From Owenia fusiformis (taxonomy: Eukaryota; Annelida; Polychaeta; Sabellida; Oweniidae), in assembly GCA_903813345.2 (NCBI GenBank), contig CAIIXF020000005.1, forward strand, positions 4,741,375 to 4,805,374: 64,000 bases of DNA, given 5' to 3'. Each line of letters opens with the position of its first letter. Position 1 is the first letter of the stretch. Both the position numbers and the translations under genes were made by a program. The notes under the pieces are model-generated. The model worked only from the letters and a program-made list of their open reading frames with translations, ran no database searches and had not been told where the DNA came from. Of this stretch, positions 18,721 to 33,100 are shown in pieces.

Positions 18721-21700
18721 ATATATGCACAACCTTAACACAAATCCGACAACCAACAAGCCCCTTTCAAGACCGCTGGCAAAGAAGAAAGCTGTCGCCT
18801 GAAGCTGACCATCCTGTTACAGACATGTTCACCACGTGGTATACCATTACGGTTACGCCACCTCTGAAAACGTTGGTTTGCCTGCTACATGCACAGATTT
18901 ATCCAATAAAAATGGCCACGATAGAACAGGAAGTTAAGGTTGGTGCATTATTTTCTACTACTGTGTATCAATCAAAGCATGAACAAGTTATGTAAGCATG
19001 ATATTTGGTAATGTATATTTTGAACGTAGTCTGCAATTTGATGCCCGGGGATAACATGAAATAAGCGAAAAACTGTCGAGTTTGAAATTCAAAACTACAT
19101 AATATTTAATAATTTGTTTATTTTCCTCGTTAGGGCAGTGTCTACATTGCCTAACAACCTTGGTGTATTTAGATGTAACCTACATACGATCATACGCCAA
19201 AAATTGATGGACGGTTACGCGAACAGAGTTCATTTATGAAACCCTGATTCATTTCATATCGCTTGTGATCCGAAATTGAAATGTTATTAAATATTTTTTA
19301 ACCGGATTTGATTTCAGTCCTGAAAACAAATATAGGCAATTCAATATTCCATTTTTACCCGTTATTACAATAACATGGAAAGAGACAGGTGTACATGCAC
19401 ATAACCGTTCGCTAAATATCTAATGTACAACTAATACAATACGTTAACGTCCATAAAAAATCATGCAATTCATGCGTAGTCGTCCAAAGACCTTGCGATT
19501 GAAACCTTACTATTAACAATATACACCACATTCCTGTTCTGGATTTGTCATTTTATGGCTTGTTTATACAGTTTACTTACAGTTAGTATTTTGAGTGGTT
19601 CTGATGCACATATACTGATAAAACACGAGAACTAAAAATTATGTATGAACTTGGATATCTCAGCCGGTAGGTTTACAGCTTGTATTCTGCTTCTTTTAGA
19701 TCACACGGCAGATTTAACTCAGTCTTTATAGTAAAATTTTCAAGTTGAATAAATCAGCCGTTTTTTCTGGAATTTTAATGACTAGAATAAATTTGTAGTC
19801 TTGAACTTGGAAAAACTTGGATAATATCGTTTGATGACATTGACCTTGGAAAATTTCACCTTTCCAGACCTCGGTAGTCTTTTGTAATAAGATTTACCTA
19901 AATTTGAAGGTCAAAGTCTGTGAGCAGTGCTAGTCCCTGAAACCCCACACTAATCTTTCAAATTCAAAATCACCCTGATATACCATGACGGTTACGTCAA
20001 GGCGAGTTTATCTTGAAAAATAATTATACGGAAGAAATAACTCGTTTGTAATTTTCAACTTTTTTTTTACCATTAAAAGTTTTGGACTGACAAAATTTCA
20101 AAATTGCCTCCTGCTAATGAAAGCAATATTTAATCAACCTTGTCACTAGCAGGCGTTCGCCGTGTTATTCTATGCATATCAATCTTATGATTTGAGAACA
20201 TTCTTTCAACCCTCGTTTGATCAACTCCAAGGTGATCTGGTAATGTACTAATTTTACATTTACTTTACCCGTTTATAACCTAGAAAACAAATCTGTTATA
20301 CTTGTCGATTAATGTCCGACAGGAATGGCGTGGGTAGTTGTTGTCAATTGTTTTTTGTCCTCTAATTACTTGTACAGTACTTTTGTGATCAGCTGGTGTA
20401 CCAACAGTTAGACCATGTTTCTGGATCTTGTGTTATTTGTTTGTTCTTTCTAATCCGAATCCATTCCTTTGAATATTTCTTATGTTGTTCTATGCGTTTC
20501 GGACATTTATACAGATGAACAATTCAACACGTCTTTATAAGTAGAACATTATATATGAACTAAGTCATCATTCCGTCATCAAAGTACTTAGAGAAATGTC
20601 AAGAGATTATCAAGACATTATTGGTACATGGTCCAATCATACTTGTACAATTTCAGAAATATGTTCGGTATTTTAGTGCAGCATAACAATGTCCATATTT
20701 AGAGCGTTATATGTGAAAAAATATTAAATTACAGAGTGGAATTAAAAAGAATATTACGCAATTTCAAAAGGAATTCAAAATATGTCGAAGAATGGTAAAA
20801 CGGATAGATATCACTGCGAATTTCTGAAATCCAACAGGTTGTTACTTATAAAAGGTTCCTAAGTTACACTGGACCTAAGTAATAACAGTCATCATGACCC
20901 TTAGATAAACTTAGTTCTACAGGGTGTCCCAGAAGGCCGCATCCCCTGTGTCTGTAGCTAGGTCTACATACTTAAATAAATTGATTACCTATATGCAAAC
21001 ATGCTAAGAAGCTACGATTCGATGAAAGGCATTAGAATCCTAGAACTTGAAATACTAGTAGGATTGGAATTTTTAAATGAAAATAAGTCTCATTTTAGGT
21101 TTCTTAAAATATTGCTGTGGTATTGACCAACTGTTTTCGTAGTTATAAATTAGTTTTTTAGTTCCATTATTTGTGTTCATTGTTGATTATACACATACGT
21201 TTGATATATTCAACACGTTGATCCTATGCATACATACATTCAATGCGAGTTTACGGATGTGGCAAGACTTCTGAAACAACCTGTAGACATTGTCTGATTG
21301 TGAATGGAATAGATCAGTCATTAAGGCAAAGTCGTTAATGTCAAGCAAAAATGGCGTAGGGACCTTGGTATGCAGAGTAGTACTATTTTTAATCACTCTC
21401 GTTAATTAACTTTGGTAATGGTTTGTATTGGTGAGAATGCTTTGATCATTTTGATTTAAAGTTCAAACTCCTATTATGTTTGGTCAACGATACTGTACCA
21501 ATATTCATTTGCGATTATAAGATAGTTTTAAATTTTTCTTTTGTATTTTGCAGTTCAACAGTATCTCCAGACTATAACCGTGTAGTCTTATAATTATCCA
21601 AACTAGCGAATTTCGTTATATAAAGTTGCAATCAGTTCGTCCGTTTGTTTTGTTAATATGTTTCGTTCGGTGGGATCTGCTACTCCGTGGATTTGCTGTT

Positions 21701-21993
21701 TTCTCGATGGCGAATTGAAAACGCGCGTTCTTATGGTGAGCTACATCTTCAGCTGAAAAAGTTCAAGCTCTCTGAACCTACTAAAATTCACTCTAGCATC
21801 ATATCTTACAAAAAATGTTAATTCAGATTTTTGTTTCTATTGAAACTGTGAAAATTAGGTATAATGATAGTATTACTCCTCACCTGTTAAAATACGGTTC
21901 GCCAAAATTTAGATCATAGCTGATACTATCTTAACTGAATGGAATGTGCCAGGCAGAAATGCAATGCCTTGTTTTTTGCAAGATTGTATATAC
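18721..21993. other. Intergenic with weak repeat traces
   Basis: No gene is recognised. 19845-19915 (accttggaaaatttcacc...cagacctcggtag) is a diverged relative of 51975-52035. At 20918-20930 the sequence tacagggtgtccc matches the start of mariner-like ends seen near 63811, but no partner end was found. Confidence 0.45.
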
Positions 21994-22166
21994 ACCGGTG
22001 TAAAAGGGTAGGAGGTCCTATCAAATTATGGTCCTACTTTCCATTGATTTATATGGTGACCTCAATACAACTCTTTCCCTCATTATCTTATACGCAATCA
22101 GGGCAAGTAAGGGCCGTTAAGAAAGGGGACCATAATCCCTGGGGGACCATCACTTCTTTCACAGGA
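21994..22166 (+). mobile_element. Dispersed MITE, copy 1
   Basis: It begins accggtgtaaaagggtagga and ends ctttcacagg, imperfect inverse termini. Nearly the same 173-bp sequence recurs at 60576-60750, including ggtcctatcaaattatggtc and a central gttaagaaaggggacc. It is non-coding, although it sits in a chance open frame. Confidence 0.85.
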
Positions 22167-23225
22167 TCAATGAATTGTCTTGAGAGTGCAGATGAAGTAG
22201 ACTTAGCCTCTTGCAAATGGTATCTATTCTGTCAAAATAATCTTCAGCACGTATTGTAAGAATTTCAGTATGAATGAAATTTGACACGGTCTTGTGGTTT
22301 TCTGAATTAGGATAATGATTCCTGCTGATAGGTGGACGTGAGCAGGGGTGTAAGACGTAGTTTCTGGGTTGGCTCCTAATTTTGGATATTAGTGCTAGCT
22401 AGGGCTTGTTTTCCTTATGACTGATTACTCTCTTCATGCCTTTTGGTATTTTGTTACCTTTTTAGCCTTTTTGGCACTTTTGCACACATCTATTTGCAGA
22501 CAATAAATTAGACAATCAACTCAGATTTTCCCGAGCCTATGTTCTTTGATGTTGGATTTGGAAAATGCACTGTACGAAAAGAAAAATAAACAGAAGTCAG
22601 ATATTTAAGTTATTTACAAATTATTTTGTTAAATAAATATATCTTTGGCTTATATTATATAACAATATAGTACATCATATGTACAAACTATGCTATCATT
22701 TGCTTATGTTTACAAGATATATTCAGTGTTACGAGATCCTATCTAAATACAAAAGTTACACAATCCTAATAATTTATCAGTTTTCACAATGTTCAAAATT
22801 GAAACTAAGTATAGATGAATGGCAACGTTAAGGTTTAGTTGTATATTTTCTTAACTGACATACACATTATGTGTGTTTATGCCAAAATTATCTATTGATG
22901 TCTGGATCGAGATAAGTTTCATGATATCAGTTTATTTTCAACATTCAAAATATAACAATTCTTTTTAGGGAAAAATCAATGACGAATGGTGTAATAATGG
23001 TTTTAAGTTTAACCTAAAATTTTCTTCAAGATATAAATAATGTTAAATAAATAGAGCTCAATGTTCCCTGTCTTATAAACCTACGACACAACCTTAACTG
23101 TTCCTAGCCCTTTAGTCTAACACACAGTCTCAGGAAAAACCCCAATATGAGGCTGTATTTTCTCGGGTCTGTGCACCAGGCTATTTATTATATAGCTGCC
23201 AAAATATCTACACTTACACTCATTA
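22167..23225. other. Intergenic, nothing recognised
   Basis: AT-rich sequence without recognisable exon, element or strong repeat. Confidence 0.4.
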
Positions 23226-23905
23226 AATGGCCAATTGTGGCACACATGCAATTTATAAATAGGCCAATTGTGATACATTTGTACTCTATTAATAGGCCAA
23301 TTGTGACACTTTTGCACTCTAAAAATAGGCCAATTGTGATACAGTTGCACTCTATGAATAGGAAAATTGTGATACACATGCAATTTATAAATAGGACAAT
23401 TGTGATACATTTGCACTCTATTAATAGGCCAATTGTGACACTTTTGCTCTCTAAAAATAGGCCAATTGTGATACAGTTGCACTCTATAAATAGGAAAATT
23501 GTGATACACATGCAATTTATAAATAGGACAATTGTGATACATTTGTACTCTATTAATAGGCCAATTGTGACACTTTTGCACTCTAGAAATAAGACAATTG
23601 TGATACATTTGCACTCTATAAAAAGGACAATTGTGATACTTTTGCAATCTATATCAATAGACCAATTGTGATACATTTGCATCCCATTAAAGGCCAATTA
23701 TGACACCTTTGCACTCTATAAATAGGTCAATTGTGATACATTGGCACTCTATCAATATACCAAGTGTGATACATTTGCACTCTATAAATAGGCCAATTGT
23801 GATACATTTGCGCTCCATAAATAGGTCAATTGTGACATTTGCATTCTATAAATAGGCCAATTATGATACATTTGCACCCATGAATAGGTCAAATGTGCTA
23901 CATTT
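23226..23905 (+). repeat. 33-bp minisatellite, about 20 copies, with 132-bp higher-order units
   Basis: The unit is roughly aggccaattgtgatacattt + gcactctataaat. 'ggccaattg' starts at 23229, 23262 and 23295 and so on every 33 bp. In the first half, four unit variants (…cacatgcaattt, …catttgnactct, …cttttgcnctct, …cagttgcactct) recur in the same order three times, a 132-bp higher-order repeat. Later copies are more irregular. Because 33 is a multiple of 3, long open frames appear on both strands (plus 174 codons, minus 169 and 176). These are artefacts of the period, not genes. Confidence 0.93.
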
Positions 23906-26362
23906 AAGTGAGCTACTATCAGGTCAAGTTTTTCTGAGAAATCGTTTTCAAGATATTTTAAGCAACAACGACGATTAACTCTCTCAACTCAATGCATACA
24001 TTGTTCATGACTTACATTTTAAAAGTTTACAACTTTTTTATTCTTAATTTACAATCAAAAATCAATTACCTTCAATTGGCTATATTCTAATATGCTCTAA
24101 ACACGATTGGCATTGTAAATAAAAGAACCACACATATTGAAGGCATCTCAGGCTAGATACGATCGGATCAGGTTGACAAGATTTCATGTAAAACTGATAA
24201 ATTCTGCGTCATGCATCAAACATGTACCACTTCAGGAGCTTCTCAATGGTTTTTCACCTGTTCAACGTAGGTAATTAACCACCTGATCTCATCCAAAGTA
24301 GTCGATTTAACGTTTGGAATTGTTGTCGTGTATTTCATAAACAAGTTTACAAAGTAATGCCAGTGGGTTTGGAAAGCTATCAGGAATTCCCCAGGCTACA
24401 TATAAAACTTTAACCTGCTCATGTTTTCTTTCAGATGAAAACACATTAGAAATATTTTTAAGTTTTTGTTGACAAGTCTTTGATGTTTTATGAAAAAAGC
24501 ACCTGAAGCTCATGTATGCTTGATGTTTGGGATGACATAGGTCTATCAGAGAATCTATACGTCATAGAGTACCATACCTGGTGACCTTCAACTTCTTTCG
24601 AACGCAAAATTGTGTTTTACATTTTGTATGGCCTGAAGGATACTGTAAGATTGCCAAGTCAACATGTTTTTATGGCTGCCAAGAGACAAGGCGCCATTTT
24701 GAAAATTTCTCACATAATCTGGATTCCAATGTTATCATTTATAAGGCATGTGTTGTAGTATTAAGACATTCATATCTCAAAGAAAGGGCTTATTTAAAAA
24801 CAAAATAGTTTGATTGTAATTTAAAACCATTTGATGAATTATATTAAGATATAAAAATTCTGTATTTTAATCTCGCATAAAGACCAATATGACAATACTT
24901 TATAAAAAGCACAATAATTGCATTTTTGAATAACAGAATGTTAATGAAGATATTTTGTTGCAGATAAAAACAGATTATTCCCATGAGAGGGAAGATATCA
25001 TATCCACTCAGGATAGATCAATAAACATTCCCTCCCTGGGAATAATACATTTAAACCCGGGAATAATTTATTAAAATGAATTGTATTTTATTGAACTCTG
25101 CATGTTAGTAGGTGGTATATTAAAGAGAGACACTCCCAGCTTATCAATCCAATTGGTTTATTCTGGGATTTCCTTCATCTTTTCGGCCTCTCAGAAAGAG
25201 AACCTACTATGAGATGGCACAATGAAAGGTACACAGAATTTAATTTATAGCTTAAAAGTTGCTGTCCAGTGTTTGGATACATCTTCAGCACTATGTGTAC
25301 AAGAGGTGTACCTAAACACAGGAGGTGAAAACGAACATTAACAGATAGTATCTCTCAAGAAAGTATGATAATATTTGCGTTACATTACAGTACCCCACCT
25401 CTGAATGTAGTTACAATGTATAATGACCATAACAAACTATAGATAGGGCATGCCTAAATACTTAAAAAAATTCTGAAATGAAATTTCTGAACCTATAAGG
25501 TTCTGTTTTACATTCATGATAACTTGATGGTATAAATACATAGGTTTTCAATTGAAATGAAAATAGCACCAGTGTAAAAAGAATCATTCTCCAAATTACT
25601 CTCCGGAACTCATGCTCTTTCGCATTCCTCCAAATGAGGTTCTGGTTCTGGTACGTCCGGAGAATGGGAAACTACACGCAGTATTGCATGGTCATGGAAG
25701 GTAGCAAGATCTTCAATTACAACGCATGTATTTCATAGTTGATGCTTATTTTGCACAACATTACATCAAATAATACATTTTCATTTTGTTTGTGGTGTGG
25801 TATTGTTTCAAATATCTTTCCCAACCACTTTAGCCTGACATGAATGAAACAAGTTATGTTGACCTAGATTCATATCAAGCCTTTTACAATTTGAATCACA
25901 TAGATCATATCTTATATTAAAATACTTTACCAAATAGGTTTTAACAATAAATTATATTAGATTTAATATAGCGATAATATTTATAATATCTATGCACAAA
26001 GCTATTCTCTACCTTTTATCACTGGCTCTTCAGAGAATTTCTCACTGAGTGGAAAGCCTAGTCATAGCTATAAAGATGACAATTCTAAGACGATTTTCAG
26101 TTATATTGATGGCTTTTGTCTCAGGGACATCCTGCACAGTATAACATGAGAGTCAATAGAGAGGTAGACTAAGTTTAGCACTAACCGTGCCCGTGAAGAT
26201 TCACTTTCCTTTTAAGTGTCACGTGATAAGTATGGAGTGGACATTGTATTGTACGAATTTGATACAACCGTTTTCACTAGTAGTAGTGAACACTATCATT
26301 TTGATATATAAATATTAATATAACATTATATAAACAATAGGAATTGCCTTTAATATATCTAC
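23906..26362. other. Intergenic, minor hairpins only
   Basis: No gene is recognised. A short inverted repeat (attattccca...tgggaataat) spans about 24975-25048, and another (ctccggaac...gtccggag) lies near 25600-25665. Confidence 0.4.
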
Positions 26363-26368
26363 TTTATT
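26363..26368 (-). promoter_or_regulatory. Candidate poly(A) signal of the FGF-like gene
   Basis: AATAAA on the minus strand lies about 420 nt after the FGF stop codon. It is the first such hexamer downstream. Confidence 0.4.
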
Positions 26369-26789
26369 ACAAGTTTTTTGTTTTAAAATCTCCGAAACTG
26401 CAGTTACTATAAAAACTGCTACGTATGTGTATCATCGGTCTCTGAAACAGAGCTAGCGAACCGTCAATGCCAGCTTCGTAGTTCTTCAGTGGTATAGATT
26501 CATCATTGCACGTATTTCTCATCTTGTTCGTCTCTGCCTGTGCTTGCGTAATGGGTGCGTTCGTGCGTATATAAATACCATTTAGTAAGGCATAGACGAT
26601 GCAGCTGCGTTCATCTATTTACGATGTTACACTGCCTTACGGGTCCCCACATAAACGCATCAGGACGTTGCAGGTACGACTGCTTTGCGGCAATGCTGCC
26701 GGCTGACATATTGTATCTTGTTGTCAGTGGGATTGCACTGGAAATATGGCAGTGTGTACATTAGACACATTGGGAATTATGAGCGGGTG

Positions 26790-27128
26790 TCATCTCTTTT
26801 CATTAGTTGAAATATTCAAATAACTCATCATATAATCGTCATCTATATCGCCTAGATGTAGTTTTGGCGCTTCTGTTGCGCGTCCTTTTGTTGGCTGTGA
26901 AACTCCTTCCGAAGATTTGTCATGTGCTACAAATTGTGTACATTCTTTCCTGAATTTTTTGCTGATTTTTTTGGAATTTGTCTTATTCCTATTAGGCCTA
27001 TAGTGTAATGGTTTTCCAGTGATTTTATCAAATCCTAAATACCAGTTAGGGTTGTGTCTTGATCTAAACTGCATAAATGTGTCATTCACTATTCTGTCGA
27101 ATTGACAAAGTATTTTATTTCCCTTGTC
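26790..27128 (-). CDS. FGF-like exon 5 (C-terminal half of core and tail)
   Basis: The acceptor is tttttcag. It encodes DKGNKILCQFDRIVNDTF, HNPNWYLGFDKITGKPLH, the basic NSKKISKKFRKECTQFV and a 45-residue tail ending in TGA at 26792-26790. FGF8 has KGKDCVFTEIV and WYMAF at the equivalent places (family knowledge). Confidence 0.92.
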   Translation of the reverse strand, partial: DKGNKILCQFDRIVNDTFMQFRSRHNPNWYLGFDKITGKPLHYRPNRNKTNSKKISKKFRKECTQFVAHDKSSEGVSQPTKGRATEAPKLHLGDIDDDYMMSYLNISTNEKR

Positions 27129-30100
27129 CTGAAAAACATGAAAAATAAATTTATAAATCACATGAGTAAATGAATAGATGTGTCACGTTGAGGTCAAGTA
27201 GTAATTACCGCTCAAAAAGTAATAATTCCATCAAATCTAAACTGTGTGACAATTGAATAAACAAAACCTCATCAGAATTCAATCGATTAAGAATGGCTGC
27301 AATTTTAGGAAGGGAGTTTCACAAATGAACATTTGAATAATTGTTATACAATGCCAACATGTTCCTTTCACCATTTTGCAATATGCAAAAACAGATACAA
27401 TATTTAATTAGAATCAGAATCAAAAAGTAATAATGTCAAAATGGTATGCTCATTATTCCGTGTCAAGCACACACCCTATATCAAACACCTAAAAGTATTA
27501 ATTACAACGCTATTGATTAAATATAAATATTAAGATATCATTATTATAATATTGGTTCTTAAACAAACTTTTTAATAATGCAATGGACCACCGAAGTTGG
27601 TACTTAAGAAAGGACCCCAACGTTTCCACCTTTTGATGAATAGCTTTTCAATGTGATGATGTTTTTATTTGATTTATCTCAGTGACTATGTGTATAAATT
27701 GTACAAATAAAGAATCCAAGGTAACAATTAAGAGGTCACACTGGCAGTCTTCAAAGAATATTAGCCTAGTATAGATGAATGGACGCTGAGACCTCTGACC
27801 AAGTATCCATTCTATGACCAAGGGGAAATATTAATATCATGAAATGGTTTGAGGGTATTCACTTTCAAAGATATGACGATGGTCATTTCCAGTTGATTTA
27901 TGACGAATTCTTGTTTAGCTACATCCTTTGAATACACACACTGAATCAACTTAATATACGAGCGCCCAACCCCCTTGGCTACAACAGATTTTATTTCGAT
28001 AATTTCATCAGGGAAAATGATACTGGACACACTGGACATAACCCGAATCAACAAGCAAGATGACACTCGGTTTAAATAATTTCTTTTACAAATTTGTTTC
28101 CAGTTCCAAATATTCGCACTTCCATGAATACAATTTCTATTCGGTTCATACGTTGGGTGGATCATCACTTGCGACATGTTCTGTGATAGTTGCATCAATA
28201 GGAAGGGCATCTTCAGGGAATGGACAGATGGATAGGTCACAATACTTGGCTATCATTTGCATGTGTAGAGCCGCACTACTTCAGGGAACTAAACCAATTT
28301 TTCACTGGTCTTTTGGGTCTTACAGCCCGCCCTGTCTGGTCTTTGCTCATGGCTCTACTAGACAAACTGAATACAATGACCATGTGGGGGTAATAAATAT
28401 GTCTTGTTATTGACAAACGCATAGTTGAAGCTTATACTCCTGATATAAAGGCAAAGCCCTTATTAGGATGCAGTTAATGAATACGATTGGTCAACTTTAG
28501 AGCCCACGGGTGAAATAAAATTCATAAATGCAAAATATAAAAATATGTAATGTGAAGGGAATACGTCGTTTTCTCAGTGTGTAAAACCAGATGGCACTCT
28601 AGCGAATCGTACAAATTGATAAGCTCGAAATTCAAAAAGTGTAAATGTAGATCACACTCAAAGGTCAAATATATCCAAACAGATTTCTAGATCTTTATGA
28701 GTGCTAGATTTGATTTACTAAACTTGTTTATAGATGGTAGTAATTGAACTAAGGTTATATCCCATGAGCGAACGTACCCGCCTCTTCACTTGTAATAGTT
28801 TCATCCTAAATATATCTCAATTCTTTCCAATGCGTTTACAAGTTGTGCATGAACACAGTCGTGATTTCTAATTGTAGACGGACGTGAACAACAGACATAT
28901 AAAAACATAAATTTCATCAAGGTTGTAAAAAGTTCAATTATCCTTCATTTGTCTTTACTTTTCGGGAGGTTATAAAATTCAAACTTTTCATAAACTATAG
29001 TTGTTCACATGCAAGCGACTTTCGTGTTATGTGGTGCACATTAGTTGTTTTTTATTGTGGATGTACATTCAGCTTTGGAATATTATTTATTTAATGCTTT
29101 CAAGTGCATCAGGTTATATAGTACTTATATTGTCTACTAATATAGATATGCAATATTTTGGGGGTATACTTATCAACTGTGAAGAAATAACAATGCAAGT
29201 TAAGTGCAAACGTTCTGGCCCTATAAAACTTTTAAAAAGATAATTCAAAAATTGTCGCAAATTGCCGTTCTCTTCAACATGGTTTTACAAGTATGGCATC
29301 TCTTCAATAGGCCAGTGTCAGAGGTTTCGTTTTGGAGGAAAACCTTTATGGCAGCCTTTGAATATCGAAAACTAATGCATCACGCAAATGGGGGCAAATA
29401 AGTAGACGATAGTTTTGTTCATAATTAGCACTTGTCCTCTCCGGTGACCTTCTGATAAGTATGATCAATTTATTGTGAGGAATGTCAAAATTAATGTTAC
29501 AAATTTCGTTGGATGTTTTGCGAAAATCTGGAACCATAATTATAATTTAACACATTGTCACAAACCAGAGAACTCGTGATTTGTATAGGTCATATGAGAA
29601 CATATACCTGTACTGTATTTTTAGTTATAAATTGGAGGTTCTATGGTTTTAGCTCTATATGTTAAATTCATTTCATGTATTAAATTCAATGCAAAGTTGG
29701 TACAGTTACTTTTGTATATAAATCTTCATTTTTGTCTCCTGGATGTGATATATACGCTTACCAAAATGCCTCACGTACAATGTATGATCAACATTATTAA
29801 TTACTTGCTTTCTTTCTATAGACACCAAATGGTACAGCATATATTTGTTAAATGCTTTTTATATAAGTCTGACCCATTGGCCCTTTGTTATTCAAGGAGG
29901 AGAAATGGGCTAATGTTTGTTGAAACATTGTGTTCAATAAAAGGGGCATGCCAGAGAACGCAAATGCTGTGACCCATATCAATGCACATAGCAGCAATGC
30001 CCTCCGACGACAACGCGTGCTAATTCAAGTATAGTAAACGCATATATAACACAGTCACATCTATCTAAATAACACATTTTACTGCTATGTTAACATCAGC

Positions 30101-33100
30101 GAACTAAACATCCCAATATGAACACATTAACACTTTTCTAACTCACTATATGTGGATACACTTTAGAATGTACTTTAAACGAAAACGATCAAACTTTCGG
30201 TAATATCGTTAGTTTAATTTAGCCTTACAATGGCCAATTAAGGATGTTATATAATCTAATTATAATTGATATCACCCATGGTCATTCATCGATTGTGGGC
30301 ACAACTAAGAGTGTGTTTAATTGCATAAGAAAAAGTATTATTTCCTGTGATACCATCTGCCCAGACGTGGTTCAGAAATGGGTACTTGCTCGGTTCTTAA
30401 GCTTAAATTTTGACTTTATGCACTTCAATGGCTCCTTCAAATTGTTCAAAGTTGACATTTCTGTTCAACGAATACACCGTGAACACCACGAGTAGTGTTT
30501 CAAACATATAGATGTGAGCTTTAAGTGCTTCCAATGCTATGTGACACGATGTGACACACTCATTTACGCATAGTTGAACAAGCAGGTTCTGGTAGTTGAA
30601 GAGCAATCAAATTGCACTCGTGTATTGGATGACGACCACTTTTACGCAACAGGGCATTGATATCACTGTGTTGAACAAAACTGTTACAATGGAATCATCC
30701 AATGTTATTTTGTTAAGGCCAAACAAACACAATTAAGGCCAAGGGCTATAAAATGATTTGACACATCGTTCCCAGGTCAAAATGGATTATGTCTCATCAT
30801 TGATTTTTTGTGGAATAATGTGGAAGGTGGTCAATTCAATTTTTGTGAAAACAAGCTGCAAATTGACGGCTTGCAAACGAATCAACATAAGCGTATTTTC
30901 GGCGATGCCAGACACATACAAAATTAAAGCCAGTTTTACATAATGAATCACCATATTGTCCCACAACCAAAATAGATCATGTTTGACCATTGGCAATAAA
31001 AGCTTCATAATCTGTTAGTCATTATTCAATCAGACGAAGAGCTTAATTGGACCTTTGTGAAAGTCAGCTGCAAAACTACCAAATGAATCGTATGTTTGTA
31101 TGTTGGTAATCTGAGTAATGACCAAGTTGATACATGTCCCCCTAGTCAGAGAGAACAAAATAGGGTTCATCCTCAACGTAAATTTACAATCAGTTGACAT
31201 TATGCCAAATGAAAGTAGTTAGTCTATAATGTCAAATTTACAGACCATAAACTGTTTTACTTTTTCAGAAGCTGTATACAACTGATGTTTAGTGGAGAGA
31301 GGTCTTGACACGAGCGCTCAAAATGGTCTTCATCATCAGCAGGAATGGTACTTCAAACACATATTTTCCAATTTTAATGACCCAGATCTGCAACAGCAGA
31401 TACTCCCAACTATTACATTCGATTGACACTCACATTGCTATCTTTTAATGACGTTACGGATTTACATCACCCGTTTCTTTTACTATAAAAATGAAGATGA
31501 AAGTCAAATTAGTTTGAAGCGCAAGTGTTATAGCATAAAACCCCTTATCTCAAATTTCACTCTTGGATCTTTGCTGAAATTTATTTTGAAGTAATGATCG
31601 TAACAACCACTTCAGCACACCTCTCTACAAGTGTAAATTTGGCTAATTATCCTATATTTTTCCATCCCTAAGAGCAGAGAGTGATCATTCATTTTTTCAA
31701 AGTTTTAAGAACCTTTCTATACCACACACAACTTCTAGCTCTAGGCCATTTTACTTGTTTATATTCATTTTGTTTCCCGTAATGAGACTACATTGTGATG
31801 GAATTTTAGGTGCAATAGGTACAGCTGATTATGTTCATAATCGTTTGATCAATTTTCAATCTCATTTTGAAAAAGTGCTTTTCTGTCGTCTTGTTTTAGT
31901 TTTTTGTTTCACTTAATTGATTACATTATTGCCTAAAGTAGATGCACAGTATTACATATGTATGTTTCGGGGCTTTAAACGTTGATGTTAATTGTCCTTT
32001 GTGTTCCCCAATTGAATTGTCATATCGTCCCTTTATTAATTAGTTCATACAAGGAGTGATCAATAAGTAATTGGAGCTTTTTACACAGATGCTTCTTATA
32101 GACTAGTCTTGCTCAAGCCTTTGTGACACATCCCAGTTGTTTAAGTAGATAGTTCAATCTATATGATTTTCAACCAGAGTTGCATGATTCAATTATCCAC
32201 GAGTCTTAGATTTTAGTCTTATCTCCTCTTTCTTAAAATGTCTGACAATGAATTATGATTCAATTATCCATTAGTCTTGAAAATCTGAATCTTAGTCTCA
32301 TCTCTTTTTCTTAAAATTTCTATGACGATGAATTATGATTCAATTATCCATTAGTCTTGAAAATCTGAATCTTAATCTCATCTCTTTTTCTTAAAATTTC
32401 TATGACGATGAATTACTACGTGTATTGATTGAGCTGTTCTGGACAATGTCCATTAGTCTGTAATTTGCTATAAAACCATTTAAAGTTAATGCAACTAAGT
32501 TTAGCAACCCAAACTATACAAATGGACTGCTTGTTAAAAATGCTTAATGCTACCCAATGGGAGGAATTAGAATTGCCAACATTTTGGAGGAGAGTGTACG
32601 TTTGTATTGTAAATGAGTAGAGATGTTGATTGAATATATTCTATATGTTATTCTATCTACACAAGTCAATATCTGTCACTCTGTTGAAACGAATCATACC
32701 TATTTACGACCATTTCTTTACAAGAAAAACATATTTGAAATGTCCAACTCGTTTATCGTCTAAGTATATAGAAAGTTGGACTCTCCAAACTTAAGGACAA
32801 AGGACTTGTCTACCTAACGTCGCCTCACAGGCATCTAAATCGATTGATTTCGAAATTACTCTACACAATTTTCAATTTTTGTTATTCTAGTTTATTTTAG
32901 TTATGATGTTAAGTGGCTACATACTGAATGGTGCCAGCATTGAGGTGACATGAAGTCTATAATTCAAATAGCTTTGAAATAACAGTTCAACCTCTGCATT
33001 TTTAAGTAGATTGTGTACAATAATATTTTCCAAATTTAAAAATTGAAAGTGATGAACTGCGAATAATTCATTAAAATATGGTTATAGAGCACAATATGGA

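Noticed and set aside
21939-22259. 106-codon plus-strand open frame
   Set aside because: Its middle is the dispersed MITE, whose second copy (60576) has no equivalent frame.
23117-23697. Long overlapping open frames on both strands (169-176 codons)
   Set aside because: They lie wholly inside the 33-bp minisatellite. The multiple-of-three period keeps all good frames open. The protein is only the translated repeat.
27812-28413. Overlapping 142-codon minus and 117-codon plus frames in FGF intron 4
   Set aside because: They overlap on opposite strands, have no motif and no splice context, and random frames of this size are expected in a window this large.
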